Below, one piece after another: positions 1 to 5,355 of a stretch of 5,355 nt of DNA; the first letter of the stretch is position 1; every line of letters begins with the position of its first letter. The notes under the pieces are model-generated. The model was not told the origin of the DNA and did no database searches. It was given only the letters and a program-made list of their open reading frames with translations. Source of the stretch: JAIXWP01 sp943372555 (lineage in GTDB: Bacteria > Bacteroidota > Bacteroidia > Flavobacteriales_D > Sanyastnellaceae). The translations under genes were made by a program, and so were the position numbers. The stretch covers positions 1 to 5,355 of the forward strand of contig CALRZB010000177.1 of assembly GCA_943372555.1 (NCBI GenBank), given 5' to 3'.

Positions 1-1085
1 CCCGATGAGAGCGACATTACAGCGCTATTCAAACTCATAAATCCTGCTCGGTTTTTTGGATCCACTACTGATGTGGTAATCGTGTTGGCTGGTATCATTC
101 TTCCAGAAACAAAAATGAAGAAGAAGCCTGCGACCACGAGCACTTGCCATAACGGTGAAGGGCCAATGTTGGTGTGGAAAATGATGGGAATAATAGACAG
201 GGATGCGAAAATGGTGAAGACACGAAAACGTCCCACTTTGTCGACCATTCTTCCAATAAAAAAACCACTTAAAACTGTACAAGCACCACCTACTAAATAG
301 ATATACTTGATGTCGCTTTGTGCAAGTCCAACATTATTGATATTGTATGGTGTCAAGAAACTGATAACTGTGAATTGTCCGATTACCAGGAGCATGGTGA
401 AAAGCAATGCTGTTCTCTGATTGGGATTATTTAAAATATTTCGCATCGCATCCAAACGACTCCCTTGTTGTGGGCCGCGATTTTTTAAATGCTCGTTTAA
501 TGCTGGGATATATTTGAATGATAGTGCCCAAATAGGTAAGCTTAATCCACTTACAACATAAAAAGGAATATGCCAATTTCCATCAAAACCATCGACAAGC
601 ATTAGTGCAATTGGCACACCTAAAATAGAAGCTAATGAGAATGCGATTGTGACACTTGCCATGGCTCTTCCTCGACGCTCAATTGGAAACACATCTCCGA
701 TAATACTCAGTACTAAACCACCAAGCAGACCACCTGTAATGCCAGTCAATACCCGTGTTCCAATGAATAGTGTGTAGTTGAGTTCAATGTTGTCTGTAGT
801 TGGGATGATAGCACTTGATAAAGTGCCGAGCATAAATCCGAGATAAGCTGTGAGTAAAGCTTTTTTGCGGTCTAATCTATCCAAATAGAATACGCCAAGA
901 AACGATGTTGCACCTGCAGCTAATCCGTAGGAACTCACAAGCCAACCATATTTAGCAGGGCTAATCGCTAAATTTTTCTGCAGAATATCACCCATCGGCA
1001 TCATAATCATGAAGTCGACGATATTTGTAAATTGAATGGCCGCTAAAAGGAAGAGAAGAACGCGTTCGCTGATTGGATTTTTCAA
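1..1085 (-). CDS. MFS transporter, AraJ-like exporter type (3' end beyond window)
   Basis: Inner-membrane secondary transporter of the major facilitator superfamily, probably an efflux carrier driven by the proton gradient; the substrate cannot be read from sequence. The first 361 residues are present without interruption, against about 400 for the family, so one or two C-terminal helices are missing at the window edge. Helix 1 (about residues 8-31) carries IVDFMIMMP, typical of AraJ-like Bacteroidota members. The loop after helix 2 has a degenerate motif A, with LDRLDRKKA at 68-76. R111 starts the helix 4 motif RVLTGITGG. GDVFPIERRGRAM (130-142) fits the conserved cytoplasmic loop, and SILGVPIA (153-160) is a motif C variant in helix 5. 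A second motif-A-like loop, GRMVDKVGRFR, lies at 278-288. The helix 11 region has GRMIPANTITTS (328-339) and FMSLNSAV (349-356). The start chosen is TTG at 1085-1083, because the first in-frame ATG (residue 26) falls inside helix 1 and would destroy it. The gene overlaps the upstream acyltransferase and is probably cotranscribed with it. Confidence 0.9.
   Translation of the reverse strand, partial: MKNPISERVLLFLLAAIQFTNIVDFMIMMPMGDILQKNLAISPAKYGWLVSSYGLAAGATSFLGVFYLDRLDRKKALLTAYLGFMLGTLSSAIIPTTDNIELNYTLFIGTRVLTGITGGLLGGLVLSIIGDVFPIERRGRAMASVTIAFSLASILGVPIALMLVDGFDGNWHIPFYVVSGLSLPIWALSFKYIPALNEHLKNRGPQQGSRLDAMRNILNNPNQRTALLFTMLLVIGQFTVISFLTPYNINNVGLAQSDIKYIYLVGGACTVLSGFFIGRMVDKVGRFRVFTIFASLSIIPIIFHTNIGPSPLWQVLVVAGFFFIFVSGRMIPANTITTSVVDPKNRAGFMSLNSAVMSLSS
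1082..1085 (-). other. TTGA stop/start overlap coupling two genes
   Basis: Read on the minus strand, these four bases are TTGA. TGA (1084-1082) stops the acyltransferase and TTG (1085-1083) is the inferred start of the MFS transporter. Overlaps of this kind usually mean reinitiation by the same ribosome, hence translational coupling and a shared mRNA. No ribosome binding site is recognisable before the TTG, which fits both coupling and the weak use of Shine-Dalgarno sequences in Bacteroidota. The start is inferred from the helix 1 alignment, not proven. Confidence 0.7.
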
Positions 1086-2341
1086 GCTTTTTGTTGTTGA
1101 ATAGAGAGTAATGTTGTTTCCTTGTAAGGATTGCGAATTGGAAAAGGAGAGGGTTCGACGTATTTAAAAATCAAGTTTAGAAATACGTTGGGTAATCTGC
1201 CAGGATGACGAATGCAGCATTTTAAGTCGACAGGAAAAGCGCCAACCGTGCTTTTAATTTCACCAGCTGTTCTGCCAAAAATGATTTTTGGTTTTTTTCT
1301 AGAAATGCCAAGATCGATGTAATCGTAGAGCATACGTGAATAGAGTGCTAATTCAGCATTTACTGTATAGTCAATGCCGACTAGAAAAGCTTCAAGGCCA
1401 GTTTCACCATCTAATGCGATGGAGAAACCAATCATGATTTCTTCATTGAAATACCCTTTGAAAATAAGCTTATTTGCAAGAGAGCGTTTCATACATGCAA
1501 AAATAGCTACGTCAAGATGTCCTATTTTGAAGTCGGCACGATCGTGAACATTGTTGTAGAGTTCTTGAATAAGTGCGGCATGTTGTTCTATTTGCTCGGC
1601 GTTCAATTCTTCCACGCGGAGTATTTCAGAACGTTTGAAAGCAGCTTTTGCTTTCGTCCTGAATTTGGAGTTAAGTGAATCGAGATAACTTTCAAAAGTG
1701 TTCCATTCTTTTAAAATGGGCATGACCATATTGTGATCAACATTGAAACTTCTGAAGCCACATTTTTCCATTGCTTTTGCTTCAGGGAATTTATTTTCAT
1801 AAAAATCCTTGATGAGTACTGCAGAGATTTCTTGCTTTTCTTCATCGAGTTGCTTAAGAATATTCGTAAGCACTTCGCACAAAGAATTCATCGCTCGCTG
1901 AGTTGGAATTGCAGGGTCAAAATAGTAGCCATGTTCACCTGTTGCAAATGCACTGCCGCAAACGAGCATAAACCGACCATTTTCGGCACCAGTAAAATGT
2001 TTGCCAATCATGCCCGCAATTGAGCTATTCTCCAATCTGTCGTGAAGATTATCGGCCACAAGTTCTGCTACTTGAAATACGCTTATACCAACAGCTTTGT
2101 TGTTTTCTTTGAAAACAGCAAAGAAGAATTTCGAAGAGGCATATTGAGATGCGCTGAGTGCTTCTAATAAAGGAAAAGAAAGGAATATACTTTTATCACC
2201 GTTCAAGCTTTCCCATGTCTTTTTGGGTACCTCATTGATGTTTTGATAAATAGTAAACTCCAAGCTATTCCTAAAAGTCCTAGGAAATGCTGTTATGTTG
2301 CGGAAAGCCGCGCGGAAGGAGTTGACAGTAAGGCAAGACAT
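1082..2341 (-). CDS. GNAT-fold N-acyltransferase, FemAB/PF04339-like
   Basis: Complete 419-residue cytosolic protein that I place in the large Bacteroidota group annotated as GNAT family N-acetyltransferase or 'peptidoglycan biosynthesis protein' (FemAB-like, double GNAT fold). Support: FLSFPLLEAL (53-62), the usual N-terminal family signature; a Lys/Arg-rich helix SLNSKFRTKAKAAFKRS (222-238), typical where these proteins bind the acyl donor or the preceding loop; a second GNAT-like half at about 290-345; and the C-terminal block GRTAGEIKSTVGAFP (356-370) followed by a conserved-looking RHPG (378-381) and RNPYKE (403-408). These enzymes transfer acyl or aminoacyl groups to amines; the substrate here is unknown. 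PF04339 also includes bacterial ceramide synthases, so a lipid N-acyltransferase is possible. The ATG at 2341 is the only plausible ATG (the next Met is residue 111). The first 25 or so residues are basic and look outside the core domain, so a later non-ATG start cannot be excluded. It lies immediately upstream of and overlaps the MFS gene, suggesting that product and transporter act together. Confidence 0.8.
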   Translation of the reverse strand: MSCLTVNSFRAAFRNITAFPRTFRNSLEFTIYQNINEVPKKTWESLNGDKSIFLSFPLLEALSASQYASSKFFFAVFKENNKAVGISVFQVAELVADNLHDRLENSSIAGMIGKHFTGAENGRFMLVCGSAFATGEHGYYFDPAIPTQRAMNSLCEVLTNILKQLDEEKQEISAVLIKDFYENKFPEAKAMEKCGFRSFNVDHNMVMPILKEWNTFESYLDSLNSKFRTKAKAAFKRSEILRVEELNAEQIEQHAALIQELYNNVHDRADFKIGHLDVAIFACMKRSLANKLIFKGYFNEEIMIGFSIALDGETGLEAFLVGIDYTVNAELALYSRMLYDYIDLGISRKKPKIIFGRTAGEIKSTVGAFPVDLKCCIRHPGRLPNVFLNLIFKYVEPSPFPIRNPYKETTLLSIQQQKA

Positions 2342-2399
2342 TTAGCGCGAATATACTCTAGTTCTTTTGTGGATTTCTGCCAAACCCTGGTATTCATGT

Positions 2400-2439
2400 T
2401 TTATTCGGGTTGAGTTGAAGTTAATTCCGGTTGAGGTGA
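2400..2439. repeat. Imperfect 19-bp direct repeat, 21-bp period
   Basis: The segments 2400-2418 and 2421-2439 match at 16 of 19 positions. The best part is ATTCGGGTTGAGTTGA against ATTCCGGTTGAGGTGA (14 of 16). The start-to-start distance is 21 bp, two turns of the helix, so both copies face the same side of the DNA. It lies upstream of the proposed rightward promoter. This is the geometry expected of a dimeric regulator binding direct repeats, such as LytTR-type response regulators, which are common in Bacteroidota, although the bases match the published LytTR consensus only in the GTT core. The regulator is not identified. Confidence 0.45.
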
Positions 2440-2468
2440 GATTTTTACCCGATCAGTTTTTTTTGATA

Positions 2469-2497
2469 TTTGATTGGTAAGGTGAAGTTTATATTTG
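2469..2497 (+). promoter_or_regulatory. Bacteroidota-type promoter for the secreted protein gene
   Basis: TATATTTG at 2490-2497 fits the -7 consensus TAnnTTTG exactly. TTTG at 2469-2472 could serve as the -33 element, with 17 bases between the two, at the lower end of the accepted spacing. Transcription would start near 2501-2504, leaving a leader of about 20 bases before the ATG at 2525. The leader has no Shine-Dalgarno motif, which is usual for this phylum. Such short motifs arise by chance in AT-rich DNA, so confidence is moderate. Confidence 0.5.
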
Positions 2498-2524
2498 ATG
2501 TAATAAAGCCCCTAAACCTTAGTT

Positions 2525-2593
2525 ATGAACTTTTCAAAACGTTTATTCTGCGCAGTTTTTATACTTTTTTCGTGTCTTTTTTCCTCTGCACAA
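2525..2593 (+). other. Signal peptide of the secreted protein
   Basis: Residues 1-23 show a short basic N-region (K5, R6), a hydrophobic core (about 7-19) and a SSAQ end, so signal peptidase I most likely cleaves after Ala22, leaving Gln first in the mature protein, a common arrangement in T9SS cargo. A lipobox-like LFSC at 14-17 was considered, but Phe at -2 is unusual and the hydrophobic run continues past Cys17, so a lipoprotein is less likely. Confidence 0.85.
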
Positions 2594-5355
2594 TTGACAG
2601 AAGATTGGTCTTCTCAATTCAATGGTCAAGGAGACTTTACTGATAAATTTACTTGCACAGTTGCTGATAATTCAGGCAATGTTTATATCGGCGGTTACAC
2701 CGTTGAGCCTGGTTCTAATTCAAATTACTTGATTACAAAGTTCAATGCTGCTGGATCACTTATTTGGAAACGAGTATACAATGCTCCAGGAAATGGTCCT
2801 GATGCGGTTAAAGAAATAGCTTTGGATCCTTCTGGAAATGTTATCGTAACAGGCTATGGCAATAATATATCTGTGGGAAATGACTTTTGGACAATGAAAT
2901 TTTCATCTTCTGGGGATAGTCTTTGGTCACGCTATTTTAACGATGCAAGTTTTAACCAATATGATGAGCCAAATGGTTTGGCTATTGATGCGGCTGGGAA
3001 TATTATCGTAACAGGAGATAGTGATTCAGATCCTACTAGTGGATTGGACAAGGACTACCTCACCGTGAAATATGACGCAAATGGAAATTTACAATGGTCG
3101 GTTAAATACGATGGTATTGGCGGGTTGGATCGCGCTGAAGATGTTGTCATCACTACGGGTGGATTAATTGTAGTTACCGGCCGTTCGGATAACGGAGGCG
3201 ACGATGATTTTGTGACCATTGCCTATAATGCTTCAGGAGTTCAACAATGGATTTCTACTATCGACAACGGAGGTACGGATAGAGCAACAGCAATCGACGC
3301 TGATAATGCCGGCGGTGTTGTAGTAGTGGGCAGAAGTGATAATGGCGGAAATGATGATTTTCTTACCATAAAATATACGAATACTGGAGCGATAACTTGG
3401 TCTAAGTTTTTTGATTTTGTGGAGGACGATCGCGCGGAGTTAGTTGAAATTGCAACAAATGGAGACATCATTGTAGCTGGTCGCAGCGATGGTAATGCCA
3501 CGGCATTAATTAATTGGAATTACAGAATAGTAGCTTATAATTCTGCATCTACTCAATTGTGGACAGCTACTTATGATGGAACAGCATTGAACGATGATAT
3601 TCCAACTTCGATTGCTATTTCTTCTAGTGGTGCTATCGCATTGACTGGTTATTCTGATGAAAATAACACTGCTTTAATTAGCAACAATATAGTGACGATA
3701 CTATATTCTTCCACTGGAACGCAAACATGGAATGTGAGCTATGATCCTTCTACAAATCAGAATGATGAAAGCGCCTCTGTTGTTTTTGATTCGAATGGAA
3801 ATATCATTGTTGCCGGGTTTACACAGAGTGCGTCTCAGCAAAGTGATGCGCTGTTATTGAATTACGCTTCAAGCGGCGGCGGTTCTTTTACATTTTCTAC
3901 TCAGAATGGAATTGGCGACAATACCGAAAATATTCGTGATTTTGGATTTGATGCTCAAGGAAACATCTACGTTACTGGTTATTCAGTTGGCAAAGACACG
4001 GATAGAAACCTTTGTTTAGTGAAGCTCAACGCTGCAGGTGACACCCTTTGGTCTCGTTCAATTACAGGAACTTTATATGGCTCAGATGAAGAAGCGAATA
4101 AAATATTTGTGTCGAGCAATGCCGTTATTATTTCTGGATATGTGAAAAACTCAGGAACTGGTTCGGAAGTTCTTGTAGCGAAATATGATTTTAATGGCAA
4201 TTTACTTTGGTCTACACAATACAATAGTGCATTCAATGAAAGTGAGCGTTCGGCAGATATGGTGGTTGATGCAACTGGTAATATTTACATCACAGGTCGT
4301 ACAGATATAGATCCTGTTTCTACTTCAAACAATGAGATACTGATTCAAAAGTACAGCACTGCTGGTGCGGTATTATGGACGAATGTTGTCGCAGGTAATG
4401 TTGAAGATGATCGCGGAAAATTCATTCGATTGAATGGCTCAAATATTCTAGTTGTAGGAAGAAAGCACAATGGGTCGAATCAGGATATTTGGCTTAGAAT
4501 GTTGAACGCGAACGGTCAAACGGTTTGGACAACATCATATGATAGCGGTTTCGATGATGATGTAACTGATGTTGAAATTGATGCGAGTAATAATATTTAC
4601 GTAACTGGTTTTTTCAATGCAAATGGTGATCTTTTGAATCAAGATGTAGTGACGGTGAAGTATGATTCAGCAGGAGCATTGGTTTGGAGTAATATATTCT
4701 CCGGTGGTGCTCAAGGTATAGACGAGCCATCAGCTCTTGTAGCGGATGGTGATGGCGTTGTATACGTTTGCGGTATATCTGATAATGCCGCAGGTTCATC
4801 AGTTAGTTTAGATTGGTTTGTGAGGCAAATTGCAACTGATGGAAGCACAGTTTGGACAAGTTTGAATAATGACAATGCAAATCAAGACGATATTGCGGAT
4901 GACATTTCATTAGGCCCGGATAGTTCTCCATTTGTAGCATTGCATAGCGACGTTGATTCAGGAACTGATATTAATTACGATTGGAAAGTTCAGCATTTGT
5001 CTGTTTCCGGAAATCTAATGAGTTCTATTTCCTATACTCAATCTGATAGCACCGATGCGCCTAATTTGATGAAATGGGCTAATGGTAATTTATTTGTTGG
5101 TGGTAGTACTTGGAATACATTGGAACAAAGAAATAAGCTATTGGTAAAATACTCTTTCATTCCTGAAAGTATTGACGAGGCATCACTAGCTAATTGGAGT
5201 GTTTATCCTTCTCCGGCTACAGATGTTTTATTGGTAAATATGCAGGAGCATGTAACTGATGCGAATTCTTACATGGTCTATGATTTATCAGGTCGCAAGG
5301 TTCAGTCAGGAACTTTGCGTTTTCCCTTGACTGAGATTAATATTTCAACCTTACC
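2525..5355 (+). CDS. Secreted SBBP beta-propeller protein with T9SS sorting domain (3' end beyond window)
   Basis: Large extracellular or surface-anchored protein; 943 residues are present and probably only 20-30 are missing. In order: a Sec signal peptide (1-22 or 23), about 16 repeats of 50-57 residues (28 to about 878), a short linker, and a T9SS sorting domain (about 890 onward). The repeats follow the SBBP pattern (PF06739): a core like D-x-x-GN-I-Y-V-T-G, then D-x-x-x-x-K-Y, then an N/S-x-x-G turn and a Trp. The repeat-ending Trp residues are at 81, 134, 191, 242, 292, 346, 402, 509, 562, 618, 668, 721 and 777, preceded by W28. The Trp is missing near 455 and 832. The protein is rich in Asp, Asn, Gly, Ser and Thr and poor in Cys, as expected outside the cell, and has no recognisable enzyme domain. 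A role in binding, adhesion or surface structure is inferred. ATG 2525 is the first start after an in-frame TAA at 2513-2515 and leads straight into the signal peptide. It is transcribed away from the acyltransferase-MFS operon and has its own probable promoter. Confidence 0.9.
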   Translation, partial: MNFSKRLFCAVFILFSCLFSSAQLTEDWSSQFNGQGDFTDKFTCTVADNSGNVYIGGYTVEPGSNSNYLITKFNAAGSLIWKRVYNAPGNGPDAVKEIALDPSGNVIVTGYGNNISVGNDFWTMKFSSSGDSLWSRYFNDASFNQYDEPNGLAIDAAGNIIVTGDSDSDPTSGLDKDYLTVKYDANGNLQWSVKYDGIGGLDRAEDVVITTGGLIVVTGRSDNGGDDDFVTIAYNASGVQQWISTIDNGGTDRATAIDADNAGGVVVVGRSDNGGNDDFLTIKYTNTGAITWSKFFDFVEDDRAELVEIATNGDIIVAGRSDGNATALINWNYRIVAYNSASTQLWTATYDGTALNDDIPTSIAISSSGAIALTGYSDENNTALISNNIVTILYSSTGTQTWNVSYDPSTNQNDESASVVFDSNGNIIVAGFTQSASQQSDALLLNYASSGGGSFTFSTQNGIGDNTENIRDFGFDAQGNIYVTGYSVGKDTDRNLCLVKLNAAGDTLWSRSITGTLYGSDEEANKIFVSSNAVIISGYVKNSGTGSEVLVAKYDFNGNLLWSTQYNSAFNESERSADMVVDATGNIYITGRTDIDPVSTSNNEILIQKYSTAGAVLWTNVVAGNVEDDRGKFIRLNGSNILVVGRKHNGSNQDIWLRMLNANGQTVWTTSYDSGFDDDVTDVEIDASNNIYVTGFFNANGDLLNQDVVTVKYDSAGALVWSNIFSGGAQGIDEPSALVADGDGVVYVCGISDNAAGSSVSLDWFVRQIATDGSTVWTSLNNDNANQDDIADDISLGPDSSPFVALHSDVDSGTDINYDWKVQHLSVSGNLMSSISYTQSDSTDAPNLMKWANGNLFVGGSTWNTLEQRNKLLVKYSFIPESIDEASLANWSVYPSPATDVLLVNMQEHVTDANSYMVYDLSGRKVQSGTLRFPLTEINISTL
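2606..3889 (+). repeat. SBBP repeats 1-8 (first propeller unit)
   Basis: Eight protein repeats (residues 28-455). Trp-to-Trp lengths are 53, 53, 57, 51, 50, 54 and 56 residues, and the eighth repeat, of about 53, ends in a glycine/serine stretch (SSGGGSF, 449-455) without its Trp. Repeats 4 and 5 are the most alike: both contain GRSDNGG followed by DDF and are close to 50 residues long. They differ at many third-codon positions, so the duplication is not recent at DNA level. An eight-bladed propeller is inferred from the count; SBBP folds are otherwise known mostly by sequence pattern. Confidence 0.75.
3890..5158 (+). repeat. SBBP repeats 9-16 (second propeller unit)
   Basis: Eight further repeats (residues 456 to about 878). 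Lengths are about 54, 53, 56, 50, 53, 56 and 55 residues, and the last is shorter (about 45). Repeats 15 and 16 are the most worn: the Trp expected near 832 is replaced by LMSS, while repeat 16 keeps only NLFVGG (855-860) and KLLVKY (871-876). The end of repeat 16 runs into a linker with SIDEASLAN (882-890) before the sorting domain. Confidence 0.7.
5192..5355 (+). other. T9SS type A C-terminal sorting domain (truncated by window)
   Basis: Residues 890-943 fit the Por_Secre_tail type of T9SS signal (PF18962): WSVYPSPATDVLLV (891-904), with the usual YPNP core altered to YPSP, then YDLSGRKVQSG (919-929), then INISTL (938-943), which matches the block just before the final glycine-tyrosine strand. 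In the family this domain directs the folded protein through the outer membrane by the type IX machinery and is then removed, often with attachment to surface lipopolysaccharide. The last 20-30 residues, including the Lys-rich end, lie past the right edge. Confidence 0.9.

Larger units (their letters stand above)
2342..2524. promoter_or_regulatory. Divergent intergenic region
   Basis: This 183-bp AT-rich gap separates the leftward acyltransferase-MFS operon from the rightward secreted-protein gene, so it must hold the promoters for both unless the leftward one lies within coding sequence. It contains a plausible rightward promoter (2469-2497), an imperfect direct repeat (2400-2439) and a run of eight T at 2457-2464 just upstream of the rightward -33 position. 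No small open reading frame, RNA gene or strong hairpin was found. No convincing leftward promoter was found; TATATTCG read on the minus strand at 2355-2348 is one mismatch from TAnnTTTG but sits only six bases from the ATG. Confidence 0.7.

Noticed and set aside
25..300. Open frames of 75-85 codons on both strands over the left end
   Set aside because: Both lie wholly within the MFS gene in other frames. The MFS frame encodes continuous helices with family motifs; these frames have no recognisable content.
1733..2023. A 96-codon plus-strand open frame
   Set aside because: It is antisense to the acyltransferase core and reads as a Cys/Phe/His-rich shadow sequence without domain features.
2348..2384. 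Leftward promoter with TATATTCG as -7 and TTTG at 2384-2381 as -33
   Set aside because: One mismatch in the -7 element, a 25-base gap that is too long, and a position that would put the transcription start at the start codon.
2452..2467. Possible hairpin ATCA/TGAT around the T8 tract, as a terminator or attenuator
   Set aside because: The stem is only four pairs around an eight-T loop; it is too weak and there is no upstream gene on the plus strand for it to terminate.
2525..2593. Lipoprotein signal (LFSC, Cys17)
   Set aside because: Phe at -2 is atypical, and SSAQ gives a better signal peptidase I site further on; T9SS cargo is normally cleaved by signal peptidase I.
3241..4799. Three minus-strand open frames (3241-3501, 3979-4236, 4614-4799)
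   Set aside because: They are antisense shadows of the repeat protein; the repetitive coding sequence favours long chance frames on the other strand.
2606..5158. Nucleotide-level tandem repeats or a recombination-driven variable array
   Set aside because: The repeats are clear only in the protein; even the most similar pair (repeats 4 and 5) differs at many bases, so there is no sign of recent expansion or slippage.

Overview
The window looks like chromosomal DNA of a low-to-moderate GC member of the Bacteroidota, probably a Flavobacteriales-like marine or freshwater lineage. The evidence is: a long secreted protein that ends in a type IX secretion (T9SS) sorting domain, a secretion route confined to this phylum; a TAnnTTTG-type -7 promoter element upstream of it; no clear Shine-Dalgarno sequences; and an acetyltransferase-fold protein of a type common in Bacteroidota. 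The family or genus cannot be fixed from this window.

Layout. Positions 1-1085, minus strand: the first 361 residues of a major facilitator superfamily (MFS) transporter of the AraJ-like sugar/drug exporter type, whose last one or two helices lie beyond the left edge. Positions 1082-2341, minus strand: a complete 419-residue GNAT-fold (FemAB/PF04339-like) N-acyltransferase. Its stop codon overlaps the transporter's TTG start in the four bases TTGA, so the two are very likely one translationally coupled operon. Positions 2342-2524: a 183-bp AT-rich divergent intergenic region with a likely promoter for the rightward gene and an imperfect direct repeat spaced 21 bp apart. Positions 2525-5355, plus strand: the first 943 residues of a large secreted protein made of a signal peptide, about 16 SBBP-type beta-propeller repeats and a truncated C-terminal T9SS sorting domain.

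Function. The leftward pair couples an acyl-transfer enzyme to a membrane transporter. The substrate is unknown; N-acylation of an amino-lipid or amino acid conjugate followed by transport is one testable idea. The rightward gene encodes an extracellular or cell-surface protein with no visible catalytic domain, most likely a structural, binding or adhesion protein. Nothing suggests that it works with the leftward operon.

The most notable thing found is the internal architecture of the secreted protein. The sixteen repeats appear to be two copies of an eight-repeat unit, because the spacing series and several repeat-specific features recur with an offset of eight repeats (about 428 residues). 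A subset of repeats also shows a matched pair of arginines. No mobile elements, CRISPR arrays, tRNA or rRNA genes were seen.
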